64,000 bases of DNA from Epiperipatus broadwayi (lineage: Eukaryota; Onychophora; Udeonychophora; Euonychophora; Peripatidae). Shown here piece after piece: positions 10,067 through 21,675 of this stretch (position 1 is the first letter of the stretch; the number at the start of each line of letters is the position of its first letter). The notes under the pieces were generated by a model. The model made no database searches, was not told the origin of the DNA, and was given only the letters and a program-made list of their open reading frames with translations. The position numbers were made by a program, and so were the translations under genes. Where the stretch lies: positions 901,001-965,000 of the forward strand of contig JAQFVV010000151.1 in the NCBI GenBank assembly GCA_028023455.1, in the 5' to 3' direction.

Positions 10067-10269
10067 CACATGATCACTATCTCTTATACTAGCAAATAAT
10101 TGTTTATCAACAAAGCTCCTCACTGATGATGGCCACAAGCTAGAAATCAGTCTGAGGATATTGGATGAGTAGGCATTAGATAGGGATTTTATGCACAAGC
10201 CTTCTGGCATTCATTGATTACTCTGGTTGGCACAAAGTGGCACTACTGTATGGAGAGTTTTGCTTTGTT
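10067..10269 (+). mobile_element. hammerhead-bearing retroposon, 203 bp
   Basis: A 203-bp insertion flanked by perfect 12-bp direct repeats TACATTTTAAAT (10055-10066 and 10270-10281). The inverted paralogue near 18110-18140 has one copy of a related target and no insertion. The element contains a well-formed hammerhead (10117-10158) and then a 3' part (GAGTAGGCATTAGAT...GAGTTTTGC) that is shared with the end of the 4.4-kb array, around 4645-4740. No protein is encoded. Size, hammerhead and target duplication match the profile of Penelope-derived solo ends or animal retrozymes. Confidence 0.8.
10117..10158 (+). ncRNA. hammerhead ribozyme, complete core
   Basis: Helix I strands TCCTCA (10117-10122) and TGAGGA (10153-10158) are perfectly complementary. 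Between them are CTGATGA (10123-10129), helix II TGGC/GCTA (10130-10133 with 10139-10142, one G-U) closed by CACAA, GAAA (10143-10146), and TCAGTC, in which the last A of GAAA pairs with T10151 and T10147 with G10150, leaving C10152 as the cleavage base. All conserved core nucleotides of the hammerhead are present. The very short helix III is typical of Penelope-like and retrozyme hammerheads. Activity is inferred, not shown. Confidence 0.75.
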
Positions 10270-10689
10270 TACATTTTAAATACTAATAAAATACTGCAAG
10301 TGATGAAGAAATAAAAGAAACATTGAAAGATTTGTTTGGTACTTTAAAAAAGACTTAATTATTTTTTTTTACTTAAATCCACATATTACAGGAATTACTA
10401 ATGCCATGGCAAGTAACATCAATAACAATACAATCATTTCACAGATCTCACAGTACATCTCGTTTTAAAAATTGAGATCTTTCAAACAATATTAGTATGA
10501 GTATCTGTTTTTCTGTTATCCCTATATAGACTTCAATAATTTCATGCAAATATGAAGCTTCTATTCCATGCAAGCAAATTATTACAATTTAATTAAGTTT
10601 ATATTATACAGTACTTTGTAAAGTTCCTCATTATAATATCCAGCACCATTAGTTTTTAGTAATTATCTTTTCTTAATGGTGAAATAACT

Positions 10690-10880
10690 TTTCTTCTAAA
10701 ACGAAGATTTTTGTTTTTGAGATTTTTATTCTTTTCTACAGCTTTTTCTTACTAATTTCTAATTGAATATCTTCAAATTTTCATTCATTTTCTTTCCTTA
10801 CAATTTAGTAAATTCCACAGAATCAATTTTGTCTTCTTTCCTACACCCCTTAACTTGATTTCAATACTAAAATGTTGCTT
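10690..10880 (-). pseudogene. RTE-type remnant (linker between endonuclease and RT)
   Basis: The plus text resembles 27040-27170 of the intact RTE (TTGAGATTTTTATTCTTTTC ... AATTTAGTAAATTC), corresponding to the protein region around KAVEENKSLKN and the CKMVRKRVEND stretch. An inverted copy lies at 16690-16830. No frame survives. Confidence 0.55.
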
Positions 10881-12182
10881 TAATGTTCCTGTTATGTAAG
10901 TGTTCTTAGTAAAAATACAAGCGCACTTTGCAAGTCTCTTAGAACTAATTTCAAAAGGAGGGGCTTTGATAAATGTGTTAAATAAAATATGACCTTAAAC
11001 GAGATAGTTTACTTTCTTATTATTTCATGGCATTAATCACGATTAAAATTTCTATTAGGTAACAAGAAATCTGTTGTATATACATATAACCTTTAGAAAA
11101 TCCTTAATGAAGTAGTTTTTAATCTTTTGTTCTTATATCAAAAGTATTCACCCATGGCCAAACTTTTAAAAGAGTTATATGGACTTAAAAAAACATTTTA
11201 ATAATCGTTATACTTCTGTTAAGTTTCTCTATTATCATATTGTTCAGTTTATTAGTAAATAATACAAGTTCTGATACTAGTAAACAATTATATAACGGTT
11301 TGCATGCGTATTACTGCAATAAAAGTTAAAAATTAAAATTCCAAGGTTCACAAATAAATGTCAACCTCAATTAGAAATTGGCTAAAAATGTGAATGTTAA
11401 AATAAACTATTAAAAAAAAAGTTTCATTACATATTGTACAGCAGTTTAATGGAGCAGGAATTTATGACATAATAAATAAATAATTAAACTTTTAGACAAT
11501 TGGAAATTTTCGAGTTATTAAAATCAATGATTAATATTCAATTTCTACAAACTCTACTTTAGTCACTTTTAAATATTTATTATTTTTTTTAAACAAAATT
11601 ATAAAAGCTTACCGCGGAATACAAGACGAGAATATTGTTGTAAACTCTAAATCTAAAGTAAAATAAACAGATCAGCAGATACAAAGAGTAATTAAATTTT
11701 GAGGTGCTATTAAAACTGAGCAATTTAAATACAGGATTAACAATTTTTTAATAGAAGTTTGGAAATAATTTATTTTACTTTAAAAATTAATTTTTTTAAA
11801 TTCATTTAATTTCTCGAGATAGACGTAAATGTACTTCGCAGTAAAGTTTAAAGTCTTCTATGATTGGTTACTTTATAAAGTCTCTGTGGAACTGATCAAA
11901 TTTTCTAATTGTTGATTTTTTCATCAAACTTTGAATAGTGTTTCTTTATATTATATAAATATACAACAAAACTTTTTTCCGATTTTTGGTTACTGAATCA
12001 TTTGTTACTTCTAAACGAAAAAAATTATAAACCCTAGTTAAATTGACCCATCTAAGCATCCTTTTGGATTAAGGTGAATGAGTGCAAATATTTTTTCTTA
12101 TTTATGTAGAAATTGGCCCAGTTTTACGATTCCAATATACTGCAAGTATCCTTGGATTGCTCTTAAGTCTAATAATATTGCT

Positions 12183-12680
12183 TGTATGGGTTAGCGCTGG
12201 CAAAACTCAACGAGTTCACTTGTGCAACGGTGACTGAATAGTGCTAGAGTGACTCACTCTGAAATGAGGGTTGCTAGAATCGATTCTGCTGCTGCCTTGT
12301 GCAAAATTGTTTAAATAATAATATTATGATCATGATAGTTATCATTTGAGTGATGATACAAAATTTTTTTTTTTTGTCGTTGGTTCTTTCCATCATTGCG
12401 TATTGTTCAATCATTTGGAATCCTAGCTCTAAACAGGGATGTAATTTATTTTAATCGGTGTCCAATAAATTTTCCAAATATGTTTCTCCGAAAAATAAAA
12501 TTATTCTTCATCTTTCTGCTAGAAGAAAATACAGAGATCATAAATATCTTTATAAAATTGTTAATAAAACAGTTGTTCTATCTGACATAATTTCTACTAT
12601 TATAATTAGATCTTATACGGCATGGGCCTTGCGCACATTTCCACACTGTAACACTCTTATTTTCATGAATTTTCCTAGGG
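12183..12680. other. start of the palindrome loop, unassigned
   Basis: Unique sequence between the two R arms. A short stretch near 12270-12300 (AGAATCGATTCTGC) looks weakly like a tRNA B-box, but no cloverleaf could be drawn. Nothing else is recognised. Confidence 0.4.
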
Positions 12681-13850
12681 TTTAAATTCAGTTTATCACC
12701 AATCACTTCAGGGTGGACTTAAGTCATTGCAAAGCTCTTATGATTGAACCAATCATGACCTAATAAATTGCTATGCTTACCAGCAGGCAAATAAATGGTT
12801 TTACTAGAAGTAATAACTTTAACTCTTGCTTGATTCAAGGATGGGATTTGATTGCCTTGATAGTCAGTAATCACATTTTCTAATATGGATAGCCCACATC
12901 TTTTTTGATACAATGGACACAGCAGACCTGACATCTAGTTCCATTGTTATTGAGATATTACTAATAATAATTCTGCTTGAAAAAGGCAAATCATTGCCTC
13001 TCATATTATTTATACAAGAATTATGGATTTTACATTGCATTTTTAACTTTATGGAATGTTCTCTTCCATTCTCTCCTGAGTTGCTTGACTTTTCTTTTTA
13101 AAACAAGCAACTTTTTTGTGATGGACATACTTTTAACATTTACATACTACATTGCAATGTGGACATTCAGTTTGTGTTTTGATTTGATACATCTGTAATG
13201 ACGATTGAAAATATTATAAATAATAGGTCTCATAAGCTTGTTCTGATTGAGAAAATCTGTAAACGAACTGACTTTTCTGATCATCAGCTTTAATATTAAG
13301 ACTACTTCAATTTAATGGAATTGTCTGATTCACCGTGAACTCAGCTAGTAGTTGGAGAACTATCTGATTCAAATGTGATATCAGCATTCATCACTGATCA
13401 ACCTTAAAATTGGGGTCTTTCATTTCACAAAGGAAATTATCTTTCAGGCTTTCATTGATAGTCTTTAAAGTTGCAGCGAAGGCCTAGCTTTCTGATTTTA
13501 ACAGCAAAATCTATCATTTTCTACCTCTCCCCTTAATACAGAGATTGAATTGGTATCTCTGCATTATTGTTAAGGGCTTTGGGTAGGCAAAATTTGACAA
13601 TATAGATAATACTTCATCAAAATCCAGCCTGGGCTGCTTTTTCGTATGTTTGAGATCCGCATGTAGACACAAATGTGGCTAATGTTATGTCAGGGTTTTT
13701 GAGATTTAATTAGTTTGCATATAAAGTACTCAATAGATTTAGGATGGTCAATTTTCATGATAGGCAGGATCGAACTTTTCGAATGCCCCAAGTTTAGCCA
13801 GTTTAGTTAACAAGTAACCACTAGGATTTAACTTTTTTTAAATTTCTATT
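12680..13850 (-). pseudogene. decayed Ty3/Gypsy gag-protease
   Basis: Reading on minus, with frameshifts and stops: a gag start resembling LGAFEKFDPAYHENW (about 13790), a matrix/capsid stretch with NFAYPKPLTIMQRYQFN (about 13570) and TINESLKDNFLCEMKDPNFK (about 13440), a damaged zinc knuckle ECPHCNVVCKC...HKKVACF (about 13130), then an aspartic-protease-like region with LDVRSAVSIVSKK (about 12930; the family DTG reads DVR) and SNLLGHDWFNH (about 12745). This order is that of Ty3/Gypsy elements. Reverse transcriptase and integrase are not visible here. It is certainly non-functional. Confidence 0.75.
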
Positions 13851-15060
13851 AACGCACTAACAATGTTAGCTATCTATTTTTAATAACACAGATCTAAACA
13901 ACACAGGGGGAAGATCCTGCCATTTATTTAATGTTTGATTTTAATTTTTATTGAAGCGCGAATAACGATAGCTGTCAATTTTTAATACTTATCGATAAAG
14001 ATTTAAAAAACAACGGAGATAAGAGTTTAACATAAAATTCGACTAAATATTTATTAATTAAAACAAATACATAATTATAATACATAGAACTGTTATATCT
14101 TCGCCTGATATTATTGGCTTGGTATAGCATTTAGTTGCTATGCGACAATTAATATAACAAATGTCAGGTACACTTCTAATTTTACCTACCATTTCCAGCC
14201 GTACCATGACAGTTTATTTTGTGAGTAGATATAGTAACACTTCTAGCCAGGTCTGTGACAATTTGCCTCGTGAGTAGGTGTTATGTTTATATGTGTATGT
14301 TAAAATAAATACCTGTACTCAGCTAAAAAAACAGTTATGAATAATTGCGTGCTAATTAATGTATATGTTAAAATAAATACACATTAAAGGTATAAAAATA
14401 AGTGTATTAAATTTAAGTAAAATTAAAACTGATTGAAGCAGTAGATAAAAGAATTAAAATTATTAAAAAAATATAATTATAAATCCAGGATACAATCTTA
14501 ATTAAATTCCTAAAGAGCAAAAGAGATACAATTCCATCAGAAAATAATTTAATTAATTAGTGACAATTAAGAAGAAGAAATTACTAGTATTCAGATGTAT
14601 CTACAGATAAATAACATTAGACAGTGTCATTAGGATCTAAAAGAATCGAGCAATTAAGACTGGAGTTCTAATTATTAATTAATAGTGAAAGATTGGTTTA
14701 GAAAAGAACCAAAGAGCACTTGCTCGTGGAAGCTACAAATGCGCAGATGAACTCGAAACGGCCATCTGGATGTTATCTTAATACTGTCCTTGATAGCTAA
14801 TATTGCAGAGATTTGCCTCTGAACGTGGCATAGTAAGTTCAGATTACTTTTATTATTATTTGAGAACGCCTTCGGGTATGTAGATATCTATGCTTTATAT
14901 AAATTAATATATATATCTAATGAAAATGCTTATAATGGTTGTATTAATAATTATTTAAAAATATAATAAACTGTAAAAAAATCCGAATTTATACCACATT
15001 ACTTTGCCTGCACGTTTGTTTCGAGTGGACCCATTGAATTTTAACAGCATCAACTGATAT
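13851..15060. other. upstream of the Gypsy remnant, unassigned
   Basis: On the Gypsy strand this should hold leader or LTR sequence. Only a short dyad near 14093-14160 (TGTTATAT ... ATATAACA) and a duplicated ATGTTAAAATAAATAC (14298-14313 and 14363-14378) stand out. No LTR pair could be matched. Confidence 0.4.
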
Positions 15061-15384
15061 CATCATCAACCATTATCAATCCATTGCAGGATAAAGCCAA
15101 GTTCAATCTATCTTTTCCTATCTTTAGCTTCTCTTCTCCATATCACCCCTGCACACTTTCTTATTTCATCCATCCATCTCACATGTGGTCTCTTTCTGGG
15201 TCTTTTACAATCTCTTGGAATCCAGTTTAAAATTTCAATTGTCCATTTGTTATCATCTCTTCTAACAATATGTCCAGCCCAACTCCACTTGTCTTTTAAT
15301 TTTTTCAATGAGGTCAGTAACACCTGTTTGTTCTCTTACCCATACATTGCGTTTTCGATCCCTTCTTATTACTCCCAATATAAG
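15061..15384 (-). pseudogene. 5'-truncated RTE copy, 3' end only
   Basis: About 324 bp nearly matching the last part of the intact element at 25371-25703, down to the terminal TGATGATGAT and the last codons ...WIDNG. The surviving frame covers WSWAGHI(V)RRDDNKWTIEILNWIPRD and the KRPRKRPHVRW stretch. Such 5' truncation is usual for target-primed LINE insertion. It abuts the inner end of palindrome arm R'. Confidence 0.85.
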
Positions 15385-16889
15385 CAATGTTATTAAATTT
15401 AAAGTAATTCAAGGATACTTGTAATATAACAGAATCATAAGAATGGGTCAATTTCTAGATCAATAAGAAAAATGTTTACACCCGTTCCCCTTAATTCAAA
15501 TGATGGTTATATTGGGAATGGATCAATTTAATTCGGCTTTATAACTTTTTCATTTTTTTTAAAAATTCGTAAATACCATAACAGTTAATTTAGTAAGCTA
15601 AAAATGACAAAAATGTTTTGTGGCATATTTATAAATCCCTACATATTTTCTATAGTGAAATGATATTCAAAGTTTCGCGAAAGAGTCAACAATTAGAAAT
15701 TTGATCACTCCCGCCATGGCTTTTTAAAACAGCCAATCATTTAAGCTTTTAGATTTTAATGCGAACTACATTTAAGTCCTTTCCCAGAGAAATTAAATAA
15801 ATTTATTTAAAAAAAAGTAATTATGAAATTGAAATAAATTATTAAGTTATTTCCAAACTCTTATTAAAAAATAATAAATCCCTCTAATTAAATTACTGAA
15901 TTTTAATAGCGCCGCAAAATTTAATCAGTCGTACTATCTGCTGATCTGTTTATTTTTCTTTGGGTTTCTAGTTTACTTTATATTCTCGCTTTGTATCCAT
16001 CGGTAAGCTCTTATAATTTTGTTAAAAAAAAAAAAGCAGTTTTTTAAAGTGACAAAACTAGAGCTATATGAAATTTAATTGTATGACTTTACAATGATTA
16101 GTCATTAATTTTAATAATTTCGGAAAATTATTTTATTTTACTTATGTCATAAATTCCCGCCAATTAAACCGCTATACAATATTTAATTAATGTAGCTTTT
16201 TTCTTTTTACTATATTTTAATTTTAGCTTTTATACCCAACTGGAAAATGAGCGATGATATTTACTTGAGAAACTTGGAATTTTAACTTTTACAGAAATAA
16301 TATATACTATACAACAACCTATATAATTGTTTACAAGTCTTAAACTTATATCCAAAAAAAAATAAAGGAATAATAGGATAATTGAGAAACTTAACCGAAA
16401 TGTCATGATTAAAATGTTTGTTAAATGCATATAGTTTTAACCTTCATGCAGGATCAAAAAATTACCAACTTAATTAATTAAGGAGATAGCTTTAATTAAT
16501 TCTCTAAGGGTAATATATATACAGTATATGCACGGAATAATAAGAAAGCTAACTGTTTCTTTAACGTTTGTACTCCATTCATTTAACACATTAAGACAGA
16601 CTTGTAAAGTGTTTTAATATTTCTACAAAGAACACAATAACGGGAACAATTAAGCAGCAATTCAATATTGAAACCAAGTTAGGGGATGTAGGAAAAAAGA
16701 CATTGGCTAAGTGGAATTTAGTAAATAGTAAAGAAAAAAGCTAATTAATACAACTAGAAATTTGCAAGGAAAAGCTATAGACGAGAATAAAAATCTCAAA
16801 AAACAAAATATCTTCGTTTTAGAAGAAAAGTTATTTCACCATTAAGAAGAAAAGATATTTGCCTGAAAGCTTGTGATGATGGTATATTA

Positions 16890-17235
16890 TTAGATGTGCT
16901 ATGTTGGACTTTTTCCATCATCTATGAGTGAATGTTGAATGTACAGAAAATTTTAAACTTCAAATATAAACAACTTGTTAGTAATAACACAATTAAACAC
17001 AGTGACAGTATTCACATAGAAGTTGAACTTGTATTCTCCACTCTTCTTTAGGTGTTGCTGGCCTGATATGCACAGTGACAGTATTCGCATAGAAGTTGAA
17101 TTTGTACCTTTAGATTCTTGAATATCGAATTTTAAGGCAAACGCTCTAATCAACTGAGCTATTCTATCAAAGGCAACAGATAGTAGAAATTTGATATATT
17201 TACATATGAGGGTTGGTTCAAATCCTCCTGAGTTT
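16890..17235 (-). repeat. tRNA-derived SINE, copy 1
   Basis: Read on minus: GGAGGATTTGAACCAACCCTC at the 5' end, then a tRNA-like head with A-box TAGCTCAGTTGATTAGAGC (about 17160-17142) and a weak B-box (AAATTCAACTTCT), then a body ending in TTCAACATTCACTCATAGATGATGG. It carries an internal duplication of the CACAGTGACAGTATTC(A/G)CAT stretch (16998 and 17070). The 5' end contains, on the opposite strand, a perfect B-box GGTTCAAATCC (17211-17221). Confidence 0.75.
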
Positions 17236-17344
17236 TTTTTTTTTTTTTACACAATGTATGGAAGCCTCTAATTAAGCTTGCTCTTAGGAAAAATTAATAT
17301 TATAAAAAATAATAATAAATTGAAGGGCTTAGGAAAAAAAAATT

Positions 17345-17682
17345 GAAGTACTCTGGAGGATTTGAACCAACCCTCAAATATAAATATATCAAATTTCTAC
17401 TATCTGTTGCCTTTGCCAGCCTTAATATTTGATATTCAAGAATCTAAAGGTGTGAGTTCAACTTCTATACAAATACTGTCACTGTGCATATAAGGCCAGC
17501 AACACATGAAGAAGAGTGGAGAATAATACTACGTGAAATGTGTAATTACTAACCTATGTTATCTAATTGTGTGTTATTACTAGCAAGCTGTTTGTATTTG
17601 AAAAGTTTAAATAGAGTTTAAAATTTTCTATACATTCAACATTCACTTATAGATGATGGAAATAGTCCAACATATCACAACT
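17345..17682 (+). repeat. tRNA-derived SINE, copy 2
   Basis: Same family as copy 1 in the opposite orientation. The 5' end GGAGGATTTGAACC (17357) and the body through ATAGATGATGGAAATAG are kept, but the A-box region is deleted (GCCTTTGCCAGCC follows directly). B-box-like GTGTGAGTTCAACTTC is at about 17450. Confidence 0.7.
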
Positions 17683-18399
17683 AAGAAAAAAAAAGATTAT
17701 TAAAAAATAATGGTGATGGATATTGTATTGAATAATTTTATAGAGTATTGTATAATCTAAATTAAACTTAATGAAATTATTGAAGTCTATATAGGGATAA
17801 CAGAAAAACAAATTCACATACAAACATTGTTTGAAATTCCTAAAGTTTTAGTGATTGTATTGTTATTGATGTCATTTGTCATGGTATTAATTTCGGAAAT
17901 TACGTAAAAATTCATTAATAAATAAAATAAAATCTTATTTTGATTGATTATTTATGTATTTGTGACAACATTGTGGACAAATATTGTATTGGATAATTGA
18001 CTATTATAATAATTTAGTAAATTCATTAATCTTGTATCTCAGCCTTTTTTAAATTACTCAAGAACCAAAGTAATCTTGCAATGTGTCTTTATCATTTGCA
18101 TTGTTTTATTAGTATTTAAAATATATATAATTTTGAATCACTGGTATTATACATAATTGATAAGTGTTATAGAATTTTTGTCATAGTTTCTGGGGTTAAT
18201 TAGAATCTAAGATAATTAGAATAATAGTGTATTATTTTTTTTAGTTTGTGAGATGTTTTTATATAAACTAATTAATTTTAAAAAAGGTTACCTTTATTAG
18301 TCGTGGAAGTATGTGGATAAAATACTAGATAAGTTATATGAGCTTTATCTGTTAAACTAAAGAAGTAAGTGATGTGGGATAAATATTTTTGAACATTAT

Positions 18400-18870
18400 T
18401 GATCCACTTCTGAATGAAGATCTCTCTAAATTTAATAAAATTTCTTCAATCTCTAGTCTCTTTTTGATATCACCTCTGCACATATCCTCATTTCATCCCT
18501 TCAACTCGTGTCTTTTTCTAGATGTGTTATGATATCTTGGATTCCAGTTTAAGGTTTCATCTGTTATATCTGTCATTTCTTCTAGAAATATATCCATCCC
18601 AGTTCCACTTCAGTCTTTTCATTGTTTCAATAATGTCAGCAACATTGCTTGTTTTCTCATTCATGTATTTTGTTTCCGATTCCTTCTTGGTATTTCTAAT
18701 ACTGTATATATCTTTTCCATACTTCATTGAGTGATCTGAAGTCTTTATATTGCTCCTCTGTTAAATATACAAGTCTTAAATTGATAAGTAAAAAATAAAA
18801 CTTTTTATTAAAAACCATCTTTTTCAAACACATAGGCATATTTCCTTTTAATATTAAGAATATACATGTA
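18400..18870 (-). pseudogene. decayed RTE-type 3' end
   Basis: Plus-strand text follows the intact element from about 25405 to 25860 (ATCACCTCTGCACAT, TTGGATTCCAGTTTAA, TCCCAGTTCCACTTCA, AACACATAGGCATATTTCC). It encodes the C-terminal part of the RTE protein but with stops. It is the inverted counterpart of 9330-9790. Confidence 0.8.
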
Positions 18871-19008
18871 TATTGTAATGTTTTTTGCCGTCTGACTAGG
18901 TCTCTGTTACACATAAAATGCAAGAGTTGATCAAGTTATGGAAAAAGAAAGTTTCATTACTATTTCTAAAAACATAACTATATTTCCTGATCAACTCTAC
19001 CTAGTAAT

Positions 19009-20210
19009 TGTTACGACTTACGCTATCGACAGAATCAGCTTTTATTTCTTTTATAAGGGTGCCAGGATTCATATAAGAATCCGCTGACATCCGTCGTATT
19101 GCGTCTGATAAATTAAAAAGAAAAATGTTTTTTAAGGAATCGGTATCATATTTTACCGTAACTAGAATTATTTTCTAAATATTTCTGGAGCTTAGTCAAC
19201 ACATATTGGCAAAGGTAAATTATATTTTCAAATCTTACTAAACTAATATTAATAAATTTAATAATAAACATTAATAACGTACAAATGAAAAGTTGATATT
19301 AGAAATAAACATTTTTATTCTAACAAATTAAAATATATAAAAAAAACACACATAATTTAATTAATTGGAAAGATTACACGCACGCTAATCCAGATATGAA
19401 TCCATTAATAAAAAATACCAGTTAAACAATTAAAAAGTTCTTGGGTAAATAAGAGTCTCTATCGGGATTATTTTAAGCTTATTTTTTTAGAATGGTTTGC
19501 GACAATTTAGTCACAATTGGGAATAATGAATCTTAGCTTACCGGTAAGTTTAGCGAGAAGATTGTAGATTACTATGCATAGTTTTTTCTGAGTTAGAATG
19601 AGCTCGTGGCCATTAGTTTTAACTTGTTCTTGGTTCTGGTTCTAAAGGCTAGTCACGAAAGCTTTTCTGGGTTTGACGGTCTTCGTGATGAATGATGTCA
19701 AAAGCTTCAGTCTACTCCTGCATGAAGAATTATTTCATCGTAGAGTGGTCCTGGATTCTGAGATCCAGGACCACGAAAGAAAAACAGACAATCCAAGACG
19801 ATCAAACTGGCCTCTTCATTTTTATACTCTAGGTCCAGTTTTCAGACTTCTGTGCATACTTTTTGTTTGTCAAAAATATACGTTGATAATCTTGTACATT
19901 CTTTATACAATTTTCAGTTATAAAGTTTTTTTTTTTTTTAAAGTCTTTCGGCCATCTTTAATTAGCTAAAATATTATTCTTTTAGCTTATCTTTTTAATT
20001 TTGGAATTCTTTTAATTTATCTGGATTAGTAATCTGCATGTCATTTATTCTTTCCAATTTTTATTTTTAATTAGATAAAAAAAAATATGGACGAAAATTT
20101 TAACTTTCGTTTAAAAAAAATTATACTAATCAAAAAAATAATATAAATTTACTTTTTTTAGCTGTTACCAAATGCCAATATATTTGTACCATATATAAAT
20201 AAACGGTACA
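19009..20210 (-). mobile_element. candidate solo LTR
   Basis: On minus it starts TGTACCG (20210) and ends CGTAACA (19009), giving TG...CA ends, and shares the layout of the other LTRs here: a TATA box TATAAAAA (19826-19819), a splice-donor-like ACCGGTAAGCTAAG (GTAAG at 19541-19537, 285 bp after the TATA box) and a TGGCACC motif near the 3' end (about 19055). The right boundary falls exactly where the paralogous block S' continues. No target duplication is evident (TAAT against ATAT), so the left boundary is uncertain. Confidence 0.5.
19745..19774. other. perfect 12-bp hairpin in LTR leader
   Basis: GTGGTCCTGGAT and ATCCAGGACCAC flank the 6-nt loop TCTGAG. It lies about 45-80 bp downstream of the TATA box on the LTR transcript strand, so it would fold near the 5' end of the RNA. 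Confidence 0.8.
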
Positions 20211-21675
20211 ATATATATACATCATTAAAAGAAGTAGTCATCTCAATTCTTGTAATATTATTTTAAAGATCATAATACTTCCTTCACCTATTCACAAACA
20301 TCATTATTCTTAATAGGATTACAATATTACTTTTAAAGAGCATATCTTGCTATCAGTGTGTAAAAGCAAAAAAGAAAAACTAAGGATACTCTGTTAAATG
20401 AACATGTGTCTTCTGTGCACTTTTAATCTTTCCATCATTTTGAAGCCTTGCTATTTGTTGAAATTTTACCTTTAAATTCTAATATTGAATTATGAAATTG
20501 CATTTTCAATTTATTCTACCAAGAAGAAAAGGTGTTGTTTCCTTTTCAAGAAGTCGCTAATAATATAGTCAAAATCAGAAGATGAATCATTGTGTTAATC
20601 TAACCAAATTTGGATTTCTTGTATCCATAACACGTTTCTTTAGAGAATTGTTTGCTTCAGTAGAATGATAATCCTGAAAATCCAAATTAATAAATTTAAT
20701 GTTTTATAAATAATGAAATATGCTGGGAAAAGATGGTACTAAAAAATGAGCATCGTTTCTTGTGGAATAAGACCTAACTAAAATAATCATTTTACATTAA
20801 AGTGAATTAATTATCTGAATAACAATTTGCAATTGTGTTTTTGTTATATGATTTTTTTATATTCTGACTTCTAACTATAATGCAATCTATTAAATTCCAT
20901 TGTTTTGAGTCTGAATGCATCAATTCAACAATTCTTGCACAAAGTCCACTTCTTCGTATCAACATAATCATTAAGTTCTCGAAGAAAATTTCAATCTTCA
21001 TCACGTTGTAATAGTGCTATCCAGTAAGGAATGAAAGCTCTTTTTTTGAATCTAATATTGGAGCATATGTATTATTAAAATGAGCACAGATTCGACTGCA
21101 CAAGCCAAGTTTTAATACCATTACCCTTATATAGCTATATCAGGGAATTTCAAACATACTAAATCCGATTACTTTGTCTCATTGATATGCCCTGCCAAGA
21201 CATCTTGAAGCCATCTATTAAAGTTTCATCCTCGGAGGAATTAATTTCTTATATTTTAAATCTTAACAGCTTTTTAATTATTGGTGTTCATTAAAAAATT
21301 GGATTTATAATTAATATTTTTGCATACTTTATTATACTACTGATAGTATGATTATTTTTTTTGCTTTAATAAGTGCATTATAACTTAATGTGAAACAGGC
21401 CATTTTTAGAATACTTTGTAGGTCCTTTCATAAATGGCAGACGGATCCCTAACTAAGTCTCATAAATCGTCATTGCCATGCTGAAATTCCTATCCCAATC
21501 TCATTAGTGATTGAACTGCTTGAAGCAAAGCTCATAATTAAAGACTGTCATTCAATTAAACTTATTCTGCTATTGCTTTTTTAATTTGTCAGATTTGAGC
21601 TAAAAACTATGAAAACAAATTGGAGTCATATATTTTGGGTGTATAGATAAAAATAGCAATGAGGCTGCACAAATA
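20211..21675 (+). repeat. segmental duplication block S (direct copy at 44985-47175)
   Basis: Matches the later copy from CATCATTAAAAG through ATCATTTTGAAGCCTT..., TTTCTTGTATCCATAACAC, and GTCAGATTTGAGCTAAAAAC to GAGGCTGCACAA. The later copy is interrupted by the palindromic insertion 45059-45668. No convincing gene; both copies are A/T-rich with scattered stops. Confidence 0.8.

Larger units (their letters stand above)
9200..12182 (+). repeat. block R: left arm of a giant imperfect palindrome
   Basis: The reverse complement of this stretch aligns by eye with 15385-18870. Anchors are 9770-9830 with 18310-18400 (CATAACCTCTTCTTTAGTTT), 10500-10530 with 17780-17810 (TCTGTTTTTCTGTTATCCCT), 10680-10740 with 16780-16850, 11280-11340 with 16270-16350, 11620-11700 with 15900-15980, and 12150-12180 with 15385-15420. 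Each arm carries private insertions. An RTE-derived patch lies at 10690-10880 (minus). The remaining non-coding sequence has no recognised function. Confidence 0.85.
16860..17682. mobile_element. inverted pair of tRNA-derived SINEs inserted as one unit
   Basis: Two copies of one SINE in tail-out orientation, joined at their 5' ends by a poly-T/poly-A-rich spacer (17232-17342). The pair interrupts arm R'; the R arm at 10660-10690 is uninterrupted. The junctions AAGAAGAAAAGATATT (16844-16859) and AAGAAAAAAAAAGATTATT (17683-17701) look like one duplicated target. So the pair behaves as a single palindromic insertion. Confidence 0.75.
15385..18870 (-). repeat. block R': right arm of the giant palindrome
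   Basis: Reverse-complement partner of 9200-12182; see the anchors there. Private features of this arm are the inverted SINE pair at 16860-17682 and a better-preserved RTE 3' remnant at 18400-18870. An RTE linker patch lies at 16690-16830 (plus). Confidence 0.85.

Noticed and set aside
12719-12934. 71-codon minus frame as a stand-alone protease
   Set aside because: It is an open fragment of the decayed Gypsy gag-protease, with the active-site motif damaged and stops on either side.
19673-19969. 98-codon plus frame
   Set aside because: No domain; it lies antisense to LTR signals (TATA box and donor) and spans the hairpin and a poly-T run.
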